Part shown: positions 43,854-53,450 of the stretch, one piece after another
How the letters are laid out: the number at the start of each line of letters is the position of its first letter
Numbering within the stretch: the stretch's first letter is position 1
Assembly: GCA_002699085.1 (NCBI GenBank)
Contig: PAAR01000028.1
Location: 1 to 64,000, forward strand
DNA: 64,000 nt
Origin: Micavibrio sp.
GTDB taxonomy: Bacteria; Pseudomonadota; Alphaproteobacteria; Micavibrionales; UBA9664
Reading direction: 5' to 3'
Translations under genes and position numbers: made by a program
Notes under the pieces: generated by a model
What the model was told of the DNA's origin: nothing
What the model saw: only the letters and a program-made list of their open reading frames with translations
Databases searched by the model: none

Positions 43854-43860
43854 TGGTGGG
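43697..43860. repeat. tRNA-Tyr flank repeat, intact copy
   Basis: Sequence adjoining and overlapping the 3' end of tRNA-Tyr, with a degenerate copy at 23508-23672. The two copies are in the same orientation 20.2 kb apart. Confidence 0.65.
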
Positions 43861-43939
43861 AGGAACAGGATTTGAACCTGTGTACGCTTTCGCGGGCGGA
43901 GTTACAGTCCGCTGCCATTAACCACTCGACCATCCTCCC
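43854..43939 (-). tRNA. tRNA-Tyr (anticodon GUA)
   Basis: 86 nt including CCA, class II with a long variable arm (GCCCGCGAAAGCG). The acceptor stem GGGAGGA pairs with TCCTCCC, the anticodon loop CTGTAAC gives GUA, and the T-arm contains GGTTCAAATCC. The 3' end faces the serine recombinase module. Confidence 0.95.
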
Positions 43940-44009
43940 ACTTTGTTGTATTTAGGTTGACCGTATTCAGTTAAACGTCGAGAATGTAAAAGAGAATATT
44001 TGAGGGGCA

Positions 44010-44357
44010 ATGTCAAGAAAAACCTACGCCAGAAAGTTTAAAATTATCGTCCACGTGCCCTGTACACATTCTGAGGCTGTTAGAGTTGCTTTAGGTAAGG
44101 CTGGTGCAGGGATTATTGATGGTTATTCTTATTGTTCATTTACCTATTCAGGTGTGGGGCGTTACATTCCGCCAGAAAATGGGAAACCCTTTATAGGCAC
44201 TGCCGGTGCATATGAGCAGATTGAAGAAGAGGTTATAGAAGTTAGTTTCATACCAGAAACTATTTTGAAAGATGTTGTGCAAGCCTTAAAAGAGGTGCAC
44301 CCATATGAGGTGCCTGCCTTTGAAATTATAGAATTGTTTGATATAGAGAGTTTATGA
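44010..44357 (+). CDS. NIF3/YqfO-like insert-domain protein, 115 aa
   Basis: The sequence FKIIVHVPCTHSEAVRVALGKAGAGIIDGYSYCSFTYSGVGRYIP ... GTAGAYEQIEEEVIEV ... ALKEVHPYEVPAFEII follows the stand-alone CutA1/YqfO-type domain (the insert in NIF3 proteins). It is probably a small cytoplasmic trimer; function is poorly known. Its stop overlaps the rlmB start (ATGA-type overlap at 44354), so the two are co-translated. Confidence 0.75.
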   Translation: MSRKTYARKFKIIVHVPCTHSEAVRVALGKAGAGIIDGYSYCSFTYSGVGRYIPPENGKPFIGTAGAYEQIEEEVIEVSFIPETILKDVVQALKEVHPYEVPAFEIIELFDIESL

Positions 44358-45166
44358 AGCAAAAGAAACAAGGTCGACACAAAGCCTTTGAAGGTAAGAA
44401 GAATAGATCACCACAACAAAGTGGTGGTGGTCCTTCTGTAAAAGTGAGTCTATGGGGCTGGCATGCGTGTTATGAGGCATGGCATAATCCTAAACGTCAT
44501 ATTAAAGAGCTTTATTTGTCAAAAGCTGCGGCGGAACGTTTTGAACCTGAAATTCATAAAGCCCGTAAGGCAGGGCTAAAAAGGCCAGAGCCAAAAATTA
44601 TAGATCCCAAAACCCTCGATCAATCAATTAAAGGTGATCCTGTGCATCAGGGGATTGCGCTTTATGGCGAGCTCCTGCCAGAAATAGATATCCAAGATTT
44701 AATTATTAAAACAGCCGAAGGGAAGTCTCTTATTGTCATGCTCGATCAAGTGACTGATCCGCATAATATTGGGGCGATTATTCGCTCGGCTTCGGCTTTT
44801 GGTGCTCAAGCTATGGTTATGCAGAAAAAACATGCGCCACAAATGGACGGTGTATTGGCTAAAATCGCATGTGGTGGATTAGAGCATTTGCCAATTGCAC
44901 AGGTTGTTAATTTGTCTCGTGCAATTGAACAGTTTCAAGAGGCGGGTTTCTTTGTTGTAGGCCTTGATGAGCGTGGCGATCAAAATTTTGAGGCGGTAAA
45001 ACAGCATGACAAAATTGTGTTAGTTCTTGGTGCAGAAGGGCCAGGTATGAGGCGTCTTGTGGCAGAGCATTGCGATTATCTGGTTGCATTGCCGACGGTA
45101 CCACCAATTTTATCGCTGAATGTCTCTAATGCTGCTGCTGTGGCACTTTATGCGCTTAAGACTTAA
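44354..45166 (+). CDS. rlmB: 23S rRNA 2'-O-methyltransferase, TrmH/RlmB family
   Basis: 270 residues. A basic N-terminal tail is followed by the L30e-like substrate domain (about 35-105), and the SPOUT domain with motif 1 DQVTDPHNIGAIIRSA, motif 2 LVLGAEGPGMRRL and motif 3 PTVPPILSLNVSNAAAVALYAL. RlmB methylates G2251 of 23S rRNA. The knotted SAM site is complete. Its end overlaps the convergent gene by 11 nt. Confidence 0.9.
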   Translation: MKQKKQGRHKAFEGKKNRSPQQSGGGPSVKVSLWGWHACYEAWHNPKRHIKELYLSKAAAERFEPEIHKARKAGLKRPEPKIIDPKTLDQSIKGDPVHQGIALYGELLPEIDIQDLIIKTAEGKSLIVMLDQVTDPHNIGAIIRSASAFGAQAMVMQKKHAPQMDGVLAKIACGGLEHLPIAQVVNLSRAIEQFQEAGFFVVGLDERGDQNFEAVKQHDKIVLVLGAEGPGMRRLVAEHCDYLVALPTVPPILSLNVSNAAAVALYALKT

Positions 45167-45905
45167 GCTGCTGAAGTCCTTTATAGAGATCTTGTACTAA
45201 AGGTGCTGATGCATTTAAGTCTACCACAATTTTAGCGGCATATTGATCCTGAAAGCAAAATTGGAAATCCTTATAAAGACTCTCGACTTTTACCGTCTCT
45301 GAAGGAATTCTACTCGAGGCATTTTCATTAAGTGTAATGTGATAGTCTTCCCCTTTGAAGGCCTCAATATCTAGGCCACCAAAATCATTGACAATAATTT
45401 TTGCACCTGCTTGTTTGGTTCTTTTATGCCATTGTGTTCTCTGGCGTGCGAGCGGACTCATTAGGCGACTGCCTGGATGATTTGAAAGATTGATAATGCC
45501 TTTTTTTGCTTGGTCCATAGTCTTTTGCCATTCGCTTTTCAGGCTATCAGGAGTGCTTAAAGAAATAGGCAAGCTATCATTAATATAACAAACAAGGACA
45601 AGGTCAGTGGCATTGTCTTCTTGCAAGTAGTCGCGACCTTGGATGAGATCTGTGTGGTCGATGATAAAATCGGGTGATATAGGTATATGTGCATTTAGTA
45701 ATGATATTATCATTTGCCAGATACGAATTTTGTCTTCAAAAACCAAATCGCCGTCTTTTATAGGTGTCCCAATTGTTGTTATGTGCATTAATGCGGGTGT
45801 TTCGGAAGCACTATTGAAGTGTTCACGACATTGCCCACGTAAGGCTTCGATGAAGCTTTTATAATCTTTGCAGTCTTTCATGCTTGGGAATGTTTCCATA
45901 GTCAT
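45156..45905 (-). CDS. Hypothetical protein, 249 aa
   Basis: No family is recognised. It is a soluble alpha/beta protein lacking a signal peptide or membrane helix. It lies alone on the minus strand between rlmB and polA, overlapping the end of rlmB. Its uninterrupted frame and ordinary codon use support a real gene, but the role is unknown. Confidence 0.65.
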   Translation of the reverse strand: MTMETFPSMKDCKDYKSFIEALRGQCREHFNSASETPALMHITTIGTPIKDGDLVFEDKIRIWQMIISLLNAHIPISPDFIIDHTDLIQGRDYLQEDNATDLVLVCYINDSLPISLSTPDSLKSEWQKTMDQAKKGIINLSNHPGSRLMSPLARQRTQWHKRTKQAGAKIIVNDFGGLDIEAFKGEDYHITLNENASSRIPSETVKVESLYKDFQFCFQDQYAAKIVVDLNASAPLVQDLYKGLQQLKS

Positions 45906-45982
45906 ATATTATGTAAATTATATTAAATGTGCAAGCTTTTTCGGGCTGGACTTTTACGGGTAGGCCTTTATGGTCATATGAT

Positions 45983-48754
45983 ATGTCAGAAGAACAGCAA
46001 AAAACACTCTATCTGGTTGATGGGTCAGCCTTTATTTTCCGTGCGTATCATGCTTTGCCGCCAATGACACGAGCTGATGGAACACCTGTTAATGCTGTGC
46101 TTGGTTTTGTGAATATGTTGGTAAAGCTTTTGGCGGATATGCAGGCCAAAAATATGGCTGTTATTTTTGATGCGGCACGGGCTAATTTTCGTAATGATAT
46201 CTATCCAGAGTATAAAGCCAATCGCTCTGAAACACCTGAAGATTTAGTTCCTCAATTCCCACTTATCCGTGAAGCAACTGAGGCTTTTGATTTGCCGTGC
46301 TTGGAAATGGAAGGGTTTGAAGCCGATGATCTTATTGCTACCTATGCCAAGCTGGCGGTAAAAGATGGTTGGAAAGTTGTGATTGTATCTTCTGATAAGG
46401 ATCTTATGCAGTTGGTTAATGATAATGTCAGTATGTTTGATCCGATGAAGAATAAATATATGAACCGTGCTGAAGTTATAGAGAAATTCGGCGTGCCACC
46501 AGAAGGCGTTGTTGATGTACAAGCTTTAGCGGGGGATTCAACCGATAATGTACCAGGCGTACCAGGGATTGGCATTAAAACAGCAGCACTTCTCATTGAA
46601 GAATATGGCAATCTTGAAACCTTGCTAGAGCGTGCCGGCGAAATTAAACAAAATAAACGCCGTGAGAGCTTAATTGAATTTGCTGAGCAAGCACGGATTT
46701 CAAAACGTCTGGTGATGCTCGATGAAAATGTTGATGTGCCAGTCGCTGTTGAAGATTTAAAAGCCCATGATCTCGATAATGAAACGTTACTTACTTTCTT
46801 GCAGGCGCAAGGGTTCAAATCTGTGCTGACAAGATTAGGTACTGGTTCGACAAAAGTGTCTGCTCAAGCGGGAGAGGCGCAACAAGCGCAACCTGTACAA
46901 TCCGACAATGATTTTCCCGAGATTAAAAACAATAAATATTGTTTGATTAACAAGATGAGTGATCTGAGCCAATGGCTTGAAAAAGCACAACAAAAAGGCC
47001 ATATGGCCTTTGATACAGAAACAACCGGTTTAACGCCAGCCAAGGCTGATCTTGTGGGTATATCGTTATGCATAGAGCCAGGTGAAGCGGCGTATATTCC
47101 GATAGGCCATGGTGGTAAAGTTGATTTGCTTGGCGGCGGAGAGACGATCCCACAACTCAAAAAAGCCGATGTTATGGCGGTACTTAAACCAGTGTTAGAA
47201 GATAGCGCCGTTTTAAAAATCGGCCATAATATCAAATTCGATCTTCAGTTATTTATGAAAGATGGTATTTACCCTGTCGCCCTTGATGACACGATGCTTA
47301 TTTCATATGTGCTCGATGGGTCGTCAAAAAAACATAATATGGATGCGCTGTCAGAGGAGCTTTTGGGACATGTGCCAATCTCATTTAAAGAGGTGGCTGG
47401 AACAGGTAAAGCACAAAAAACCTTTGATGAAGTACCTATTGAAGATGCGCTCAATTATGCAGCCGAAGATGCGGATATTACATTAAGATTATGGCATGCG
47501 TTGAAACCACGTCTGGCACAAGAGCAAATGGTGTCTGTCTATGAACAGATTGAAAGACCATTAATATCAGTGATCGCTCAAATGGAGTTAGACGGTATTA
47601 AAGTTGATCCAACGGTTCTACATCGCTTATCACATGACTTTGCCGTTGAAATGGCACGGTTGGAAACAGAGATACACGCTATAGCAGGGACAAATTTCAA
47701 TATCGCTTCGCCAAAACAAATTGGTGAAATATTATTCGATCAAATGAACTTATCGGGCGGTAAGAAAACTAAGACAGGGCAATATGCCACTGACGCATCG
47801 GCTCTTGAGAAGCTGGCCGAAGAAGGTAATGAGATCGTTCAAAAAATTCTAGATTGGCGACAAATGGCCAAGTTACGCTCGACCTATACGGAGAGCTTGC
47901 AAGAGCAAATAAATCCTAAGACTGGCCGTGTTCATACTTCTTATTCTATGGCGGGTACGAGCACGGGGCGTTTGGCCTCATCAGACCCGAACTTACAAAA
48001 TATCCCGATCCGTACCGAAGAAGGGCGTAAAATCCGTGAAGCTTTTGTTGCCGATGAGGGTAATATATTGGTGTCGATTGATTACTCACAAGTGGAACTT
48101 CGCTTAGCAGCGGCAATGGCTAATATTAAAGGTCTAAAAGAAGCTTTTAAGGCTGGTACTGATATTCACGCTTTGACAGCGTCGCAAGTTTTTGATGTGC
48201 CGCTTGACAAGATGACGTCAGAAATACGGCGTAATGCCAAGGCGATTAATTTTGGGATTATTTACGGCATCTCATCCTACGGTTTGGCGAAGAACTTGGC
48301 TATACCTGTCGAGGAAGCGGCATCTTACATTAAAGCTTATTTCTCACGTTTCCCTGAGTTGGCAGAATATATGGAAGAGAAGAAACAGGAAGCCCGTCAA
48401 TATGGCTATGTGAAAACACTTTTAGGTCGCAAATGTTATGTGAACGGTATCCATGATAAAAATGGCCAGATCAGAAGTTTTGCAGAACGTGCAGCGATTA
48501 ATGCACCGCTCCAAGGGACTGCCGCTGATATTATCAAAAAAGCGATGATCCGTATGCCACAAGCGCTTAAAGAAGCTGATTTGAAATCAAGAATGCTGCT
48601 ACAGGTGCATGATGAATTGATTTTTGAGGTGCCTGAATCTGAGATTGAATCTTGTATAGCGCTCGCTAAAGATATTATGGAGCATGTCGTGAATTTAGAT
48701 GTGCCGTTACTTGTTGAGGCAGGGCAAGGTAAGAACTGGAATGATGCGCATTAA
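45983..48754 (+). CDS. polA: DNA polymerase I
   Basis: About 923 residues. The 5' nuclease domain starts LYLVDGSAFIFRAYHALPP and includes GFEADDLIATYA and GDSTDNVPGVPGIG. The 3'-5' exonuclease domain has AFDTETTG and IGHNIKFDL, with its catalytic acidic residues present. The polymerase has motif A SIDYSQVELRLAA, motif B RRNAKAINFGIIYG and motif C QVHDELIFEV. The start at 45983 (MSEEQQKTLYLVDG) agrees with the family; an 18-codon extension is possible. Full-length, used in repair and Okazaki fragment processing. Confidence 0.96.
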   Translation: MSEEQQKTLYLVDGSAFIFRAYHALPPMTRADGTPVNAVLGFVNMLVKLLADMQAKNMAVIFDAARANFRNDIYPEYKANRSETPEDLVPQFPLIREATEAFDLPCLEMEGFEADDLIATYAKLAVKDGWKVVIVSSDKDLMQLVNDNVSMFDPMKNKYMNRAEVIEKFGVPPEGVVDVQALAGDSTDNVPGVPGIGIKTAALLIEEYGNLETLLERAGEIKQNKRRESLIEFAEQARISKRLVMLDENVDVPVAVEDLKAHDLDNETLLTFLQAQGFKSVLTRLGTGSTKVSAQAGEAQQAQPVQSDNDFPEIKNNKYCLINKMSDLSQWLEKAQQKGHMAFDTETTGLTPAKADLVGISLCIEPGEAAYIPIGHGGKVDLLGGGETIPQLKKADVMAVLKPVLEDSAVLKIGHNIKFDLQLFMKDGIYPVALDDTMLISYVLDGSSKKHNMDALSEELLGHVPISFKEVAGTGKAQKTFDEVPIEDALNYAAEDADITLRLWHALKPRLAQEQMVSVYEQIERPLISVIAQMELDGIKVDPTVLHRLSHDFAVEMARLETEIHAIAGTNFNIASPKQIGEILFDQMNLSGGKKTKTGQYATDASALEKLAEEGNEIVQKILDWRQMAKLRSTYTESLQEQINPKTGRVHTSYSMAGTSTGRLASSDPNLQNIPIRTEEGRKIREAFVADEGNILVSIDYSQVELRLAAAMANIKGLKEAFKAGTDIHALTASQVFDVPLDKMTSEIRRNAKAINFGIIYGISSYGLAKNLAIPVEEAASYIKAYFSRFPELAEYMEEKKQEARQYGYVKTLLGRKCYVNGIHDKNGQIRSFAERAAINAPLQGTAADIIKKAMIRMPQALKEADLKSRMLLQVHDELIFEVPESEIESCIALAKDIMEHVVNLDVPLLVEAGQGKNWNDAH

Positions 48755-48757
48755 GCT

Positions 48758-49249
48758 CTAATTGGGTGTTAGTGAATCTTTTGTGATCCGACCATTTTCA
48801 ACAATCATCCAACCGCCGGCTTCTTGAAGATTATTAAGGTTTGTCAGAACTTTTTTAGGGAAATTGGGCGTTTTAACACAGGCTGCTTGCTCAACAGTTT
48901 GAAAGTCATTGCTTGGAACCTCTGCGATCACTTGAATAGTGACTTTTTTTCCTGTTTTGATTTTTTTGAGCATTAAATAAGGGGCGGAATTAATATCAAA
49001 CAAAGGACATGCATCCGTAGGTTTCTGGTTATTAAATGCAATGCGTAATCTTTTTTCATCAAGAAGTGCTAGCTTTTCAAAAATATTCATACTGGCCATA
49101 GAAAAAGTAAAGTCAGCATAGTAGCCATCATTGGAAAGATTACTGGCCTTTAAATCAAATTGTTTTATGTCTGGATGTGCTTTGCCTACAGCAGCGAGAG
49201 AAAAGGCAGTCACAGCAGCTAAACGTGTAAGGCGTTTAAGATAATTCAT
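48758..49249 (-). CDS. Secreted hypothetical protein, 163 aa
   Basis: An N-terminal signal peptide is seen (MNYLKRLTRLAAVTAFSLAAVGKAHPD), with probable cleavage after AVGKA. The mature part is ~140 residues with two cysteines (PTDACPLF and QAACVK) that could form a disulfide in the periplasm. No family recognised. It is convergent with polA (4 nt apart). Confidence 0.7.
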   Translation of the reverse strand: MNYLKRLTRLAAVTAFSLAAVGKAHPDIKQFDLKASNLSNDGYYADFTFSMASMNIFEKLALLDEKRLRIAFNNQKPTDACPLFDINSAPYLMLKKIKTGKKVTIQVIAEVPSNDFQTVEQAACVKTPNFPKKVLTNLNNLQEAGGWMIVENGRITKDSLTPN

Positions 49250-49400
49250 ATAAAGTAGTAATCATTAAAAAATGTATTGGCGCAAGAAAATATTGAATTG
49301 TTTAAAATATCTTGCCTCAACCCTTATAACATAAGGGGCTTTACAGTTTTTTCTAACTAAGGTATGACATAGTACGTTAAATAATTAAAAAAGGAACTCA

Positions 49401-49619
49401 ATGGCTAAAGAAGATTTAATGGAATTCAAGGGAACTGTGGTAGAGGTACTGCCAAATGCGATGTTCCGTGTAAAACTTGAGAACGACCATGAAATTTTAG
49501 CACATACTGCAGGTAAAATGCGAAAAAATAGAATTCGTGTTTTGGCTGGCGATACGGTTCTTGTTGAAATGACTCCATATGATCTGACAAAAGGTCGTAT
49601 TACTTTCCGTGAAAAATAA
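49401..49619 (+). CDS. infA: Translation initiation factor IF-1
   Basis: 72 residues: [31 protein letters not shown] ... [33 protein letters not shown], the complete OB-fold of IF-1. It binds the ribosomal A site during initiation. An AAGGAAC ribosome binding site precedes the ATG. The first gene of an infA-maf-rng cluster that is typical of Alphaproteobacteria. Confidence 0.98.
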   Translation: MAKEDLMEFKGTVVEVLPNAMFRVKLENDHEILAHTAGKMRKNRIRVLAGDTVLVEMTPYDLTKGRITFREK

Positions 49620-50190
49620 ATCACCACAATTAATATTGGCCTCAGCTTCACCGAGACGTTCAGCATTGCTCGAAACGATTGGTATTACACCTTCTAGTAT
49701 TCAGCCTGCTGATCTTAATGAAGAGGCTTTAAAAGGTGAGCTACCACCTCAAACAGCACTGAGACTTTCTCAAGAAAAAGCCAAAGCGATTGCCGCAAAG
49801 AATAAAGATGTTTTTGTACTGGCAGCGGATACATTGGTAGCGTGTGGGCGTAGGGAATTACCGAAAGCAGAGACAGAAGATCAGGCCAGATTTTGCTTAG
49901 AGCTTTTATCGGGGCGTAGGCATTGTGTGTATGGGGGTATTACACTTGTTACCCCTGAGGGTAAAATGGTTTCGAGGCTTGTTACCACGCGTGTGCAGTT
50001 CAAAAAACTCAGCAAAACAGAGATAGAAGAATATATTCAATCAAAAGAATGGGACGGTAAAGCTGGTGGTTATGGCATTCAAGGTTTGGCCTCAGCTTAC
50101 GTCAAAAATATCAATGGTTCCTATACTAATATTGTAGGCCTCTCACTTTATGATACACTGAACATGCTTAAAGGTAACGGTTTTCACTAA
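49609..50190 (+). CDS. maf: Maf-family nucleotide pyrophosphatase
   Basis: 193 residues beginning (GTG start) [22 protein letters not shown], with LAADTLVAC and [10 protein letters not shown] and the C-terminal [27 protein letters not shown]. All catalytic features of the dTTP/UTP-pyrophosphatase Maf fold are present. It starts inside infA (11-nt overlap), so translation is coupled. Confidence 0.92.
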   Translation: MKNKSPQLILASASPRRSALLETIGITPSSIQPADLNEEALKGELPPQTALRLSQEKAKAIAAKNKDVFVLAADTLVACGRRELPKAETEDQARFCLELLSGRRHCVYGGITLVTPEGKMVSRLVTTRVQFKKLSKTEIEEYIQSKEWDGKAGGYGIQGLASAYVKNINGSYTNIVGLSLYDTLNMLKGNGFH

Positions 50191-50200
50191 AGAGGTTTTC

Positions 50201-51445
50201 TTGGATATACTCGTTGAAAAAGTAGATGGTGGCCTATGGGTCGCTGCAATGAAAGACAAAGCACTTTACGGGATTGAAATAGATCCTGATTTAGAGGGGG
50301 TGCGTTGGGGCACTATTTATTGGGCGAAAGTGGCTCGCATAGATAAATCTATGGATGCGGCTTTTTTAGAGTTAGGTCATGGCGACCAAGGTATATTACA
50401 GGCTCGTGACTATCGGGCTTTGGATAAAAAAGGCAAAATTGTTAAAACAGAAGGTCAACCATTATCCAAGCTTCTAAAAGCGGGTGATATGGTTTTTGTT
50501 CAGGCTAAGAGCTCAACAATTCCGATTGAAATGCAAGATGATCTTACGCCTGATGAGCATAAACTTTCTCGCATGAGTATGGATATCGCTATTCCTGGCC
50601 GTTATGTGATTTTTACCCCGATGACGGGTGAGCGTAAAATCTCTGCACGGGTAAAAGATAAGAAAATCCGTGAAAGCATGATGACTATGCTTAATAGTGT
50701 CGAGGAAATTGAAGGTTGTATTTTGCGCTCAGCGGCGGCCAATGTTCAAACAGATGTCTTAAAACGTGAGTGTAAATTACTTAAAAAAATATGGGAGCAA
50801 TTAGAGGCCTTTAAAAAAGGCGGTATTCCTGCATTGATTATGGAAGGCCCTGCGGCATTTCAGCGTGTTATTGGTGATTATGCGGCAATGGCGATCGATC
50901 GTATCATAACTTGCGATGAAGAAGAATTTGCTGAGGTTGAAGAATGGTGTGATATCTATGCACCTGATCTCGTGCCTAAAGTCGTTTTCGAGCCTTTGGA
51001 AGAGGAGGAAACCTCTATCAGTCTGTTGGATCGCTATGATGCTTTAACAGAAGTCGAGACATTGATCCAACCGTATTATGTGCTGGCTGGCGGCGGTAAT
51101 ATTATCATACAGGCTACCAATGCGCTTACAGCGATTGACGTCAATCAATCGGTTTCAAAAAGCAAAAAAGAAACCAATATAGAGGCAGCAAAAGAAATTG
51201 CCCGTCAATTACGTTTGCGGAATATTGGCGGGGCTATTGTGATTGATTTTATCAATATGCCTGATAAAAAATCTCAAGACGAAGTGCTGAAAGTCCTCAA
51301 GCAGGAAATTCAATTAGATCCATGTACGGTCGATGTCCATCACTTTACCGCTTTAGGTTTTGTCGAGGTTACGCGTATGCGCCGCACGCCAGAGCTGACA
51401 ACATCATTGCAAGTGGCAATGGCACTCGCTAACGAGCCAGAGTAA
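50201..51445 (+). CDS. rng: Ribonuclease G/E family protein
   Basis: 414 residues with a TTG start, 10 nt after maf. The S1 segment (GTIYWAKVARIDKSMDAAFLELG) and the RNase E/G catalytic core are present, including ALTAIDVNQS with the Mg-binding aspartates and an end at IGGAIVIDFINM...VEVTRMRRTPEL. The CPxC zinc-link of RNase E is not seen and there is no C-terminal scaffold, so this is a short RNase G-like enzyme, shorter than E. coli Rng (489). Processes rRNA or mRNA 5' ends. Confidence 0.88.
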   Translation: MDILVEKVDGGLWVAAMKDKALYGIEIDPDLEGVRWGTIYWAKVARIDKSMDAAFLELGHGDQGILQARDYRALDKKGKIVKTEGQPLSKLLKAGDMVFVQAKSSTIPIEMQDDLTPDEHKLSRMSMDIAIPGRYVIFTPMTGERKISARVKDKKIRESMMTMLNSVEEIEGCILRSAAANVQTDVLKRECKLLKKIWEQLEAFKKGGIPALIMEGPAAFQRVIGDYAAMAIDRIITCDEEEFAEVEEWCDIYAPDLVPKVVFEPLEEEETSISLLDRYDALTEVETLIQPYYVLAGGGNIIIQATNALTAIDVNQSVSKSKKETNIEAAKEIARQLRLRNIGGAIVIDFINMPDKKSQDEVLKVLKQEIQLDPCTVDVHHFTALGFVEVTRMRRTPELTTSLQVAMALANEPE

Positions 51446-51525
51446 AATAATATCTTTTAAAGGTGTTTTTGCACTTCGATCTAAATCCAAACTCGTTGTC
51501 ATTCGTTTTCATTAAGGTCTCAGTG

Positions 51526-51572
51526 ATTATCGCTTAAAATTGATCCACTGGATCAATTTTATTGGCGATAAT
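51526..51572. terminator. Long inverted repeat, bidirectional terminator
   Basis: ATTATCGC (51526-51533) and AAAATTGATCC (51536-51546) pair with GGATCAATTTT (51550-51560) and GCGATAAT (51565-51572). The hairpin has 19 paired bases and a 3-nt loop. It sits between rng and tRNA-Phe and reaches the tRNA CCA end, so it can end both transcripts. Confidence 0.6.
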
Positions 51573-51646
51573 GGTGCTCCGGGGCGGGATTGAACCACCG
51601 ACACGGCGATTTTCAATCGCCTGCTCTACCACTGAGCTACCGGAGC
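51572..51646 (-). tRNA. tRNA-Phe (anticodon GAA)
   Basis: 75 nt including CCA. The acceptor stem GCTCCGG pairs with CCGGAGC, the anticodon loop TTGAAAA gives GAA, and the T-arm holds GGTTCAATCCC. tRNA-Phe following the infA-maf cluster is the usual alphaproteobacterial order. Confidence 0.95.
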
Positions 51647-51711
51647 ATACACATGCTTGAACTGATGCTTATAGGAAAATTCAAGCCACTTGTCTAGCTT
51701 CTTTTTCGTCT

Positions 51712-52671
51712 CTATTCAGACTTTGCACGTGGATGTGCTTTTTTATGGATTTCTAACATCAATGTTGGGTCAACATCGGTATATATTTGTGTCGTGCTCA
51801 GTGAGGCGTGACCGAGTAATTCCTGAATTTCACGTAAATTAGCACCTTCCGAGAGCAAATGTGTCGCATAGCTATGGCGTAGAGCGTGGGGTGTTAAGGT
51901 TTCTGGGAAATTATAGCTGTGTCGGATATCACGTAAGGCTTTTTGCGCCATGCCTTGGTTTAATTGCTTGCCTTTTACGCCAATGAACAAATACGCCTCT
52001 CTATCATCACGTATAGGATGATATTCTAAATAGGTACTTAATGCGTCATTAATAATGGGCAGACTTGGGACAATCCGCTCTTTGCGGCCTTTACCCATGA
52101 TCCGCCAGAACCCGTCTTGCGGTAATTCGCCGATTCTCAAGTTTAAGGCTTCACTAATCCTTAAACCGCAGCCATAAAGAAGAATGAATAATGCACGGTC
52201 ACGGCTGCTAGTAAAATCTTGGCCGTTGGCATATATATCTAAGCGCATCAGTTCTAAGGCTTTTTCTTGGCTTAACCCTTTTGGTAGCGTGCGTGCAATT
52301 TTTGGACCTTTTAATAGAGAGATTGCAGGGTTGTGTAAAATACCTTGTTTATCTAAATAGTTCATAAAACTTTTAATGGTTGATAGAGACCGCCCACGAG
52401 AGCGAGCCGAAACATCTTCTCTGGCTTTTTGTGCTAACCAGCTACGAAATTCTGTGAGACGTAAGTCTGCCAAATCATTAAGTGAAGGGGCCTTACCAAG
52501 ATGGTTTGCGATGAAGGATAGAAAGTGTTGAATATCTATGTGATAGGCGCGTATTGTGTGTGGAGACATGTTTTTTTCGACACGCAAGAACGTGTCCCAT
52601 TGCGCCAATCTGTTAGATAAGTCAGCAGCAATAATCTCTGAAACGTCTTTTATAAAGGAAGATGTAGCCAT
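51712..52671 (-). CDS. xerC: Tyrosine recombinase XerC
   Basis: 319 residues. An N-terminal SAM-like core-binding domain is followed by the catalytic domain with R in YGCGLRISEALNL, K in GKGRKERIVP, HALRHSYATHLL (H-x-x-R), LGHASLSTTQIYTDV (H and nucleophile Y). It resolves chromosome dimers at dif with XerD. It overlaps the DUF484 gene by 22 nt, the usual alphaproteobacterial pair. Confidence 0.93.
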   Translation of the reverse strand: MATSSFIKDVSEIIAADLSNRLAQWDTFLRVEKNMSPHTIRAYHIDIQHFLSFIANHLGKAPSLNDLADLRLTEFRSWLAQKAREDVSARSRGRSLSTIKSFMNYLDKQGILHNPAISLLKGPKIARTLPKGLSQEKALELMRLDIYANGQDFTSSRDRALFILLYGCGLRISEALNLRIGELPQDGFWRIMGKGRKERIVPSLPIINDALSTYLEYHPIRDDREAYLFIGVKGKQLNQGMAQKALRDIRHSYNFPETLTPHALRHSYATHLLSEGANLREIQELLGHASLSTTQIYTDVDPTLMLEIHKKAHPRAKSE

Positions 52672-53366
52672 GCGCGCATGGACCTCTCAATTACCCGTGT
52701 CATGAATGAGATAAGTTCTGTGCCTTGACCTTGTTGAAAGGTTTCAGGATTACGTGAACCAAAGGCTAAGATGGCAGGGGGGGTGTTTTGTGAAACGTCA
52801 ATTCGTAGAATTGCTTGAGAACGAACAAGACCTGCGCCACCGCCATAAATTTGCTCGATGCCGTGAATGTCGCTTTCCAAGATATGCTCTTTATCCCCCA
52901 TCCATGTATTGATCGTGCCTTCAGGGACAATACGAATACCGTTTAGATTAAGGGCAGACATATTGTGTCCGTTGCTTTCAACGACAAGACAGGTCAAATC
53001 AATGTTCAAAATAGCGTTTAAGTCCATGGTAATAACATGAATGAATTCTTGGAAGCACTCTGCTTCCAGCAACTTTAAAACAGCTGTGTGGATGCGTGTT
53101 AAATTGTGCATGTTGGAGCGCGCATTCTCGATAATATCGGCCGTTTGTTTTTCAACTGTCGCTTTATCAGCACGCGCTTTTTCAACTAAGTAGTATTGGA
53201 AATCAGCAACCTTGCGGCCATTACTTTTGTCTTTTGAAGGGACAAGTAAATCAGCCGCCTCAGGCGTTGTTTGAAGAAAATTAGGATTAGCAGCAAGATA
53301 GGCTAACACATCTTCTTTTGAAATTATCGTATCTGTATCTATTTCTTTGCTCATCGAATCACTCAT
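52650..53366 (-). CDS. DUF484 (GAF-like) protein
   Basis: 238 residues with VLAYLAANPNFLQTTPEAADLLVP at the start, a coiled-coil (DFQYYLVEKARADKATVEKQ), and a GAF-like domain to the end (LNIDLTCLVVESN, LRIDVSQNTPPAILAFGSRNPETF). This is DUF484, conserved next to xerC. Function unknown, cytoplasmic. Confidence 0.88.
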   Translation of the reverse strand: MSDSMSKEIDTDTIISKEDVLAYLAANPNFLQTTPEAADLLVPSKDKSNGRKVADFQYYLVEKARADKATVEKQTADIIENARSNMHNLTRIHTAVLKLLEAECFQEFIHVITMDLNAILNIDLTCLVVESNGHNMSALNLNGIRIVPEGTINTWMGDKEHILESDIHGIEQIYGGGAGLVRSQAILRIDVSQNTPPAILAFGSRNPETFQQGQGTELISFMTRVIERSMRAWLHLPL

Positions 53367-53450
53367 AAGATTTAGGATATCATAACCGTGATAATCGGTG
53401 CAGCAGAAAAATACTTGCGAAAGTAGAAATAGCTTCTTAAAGTCGCTCGA

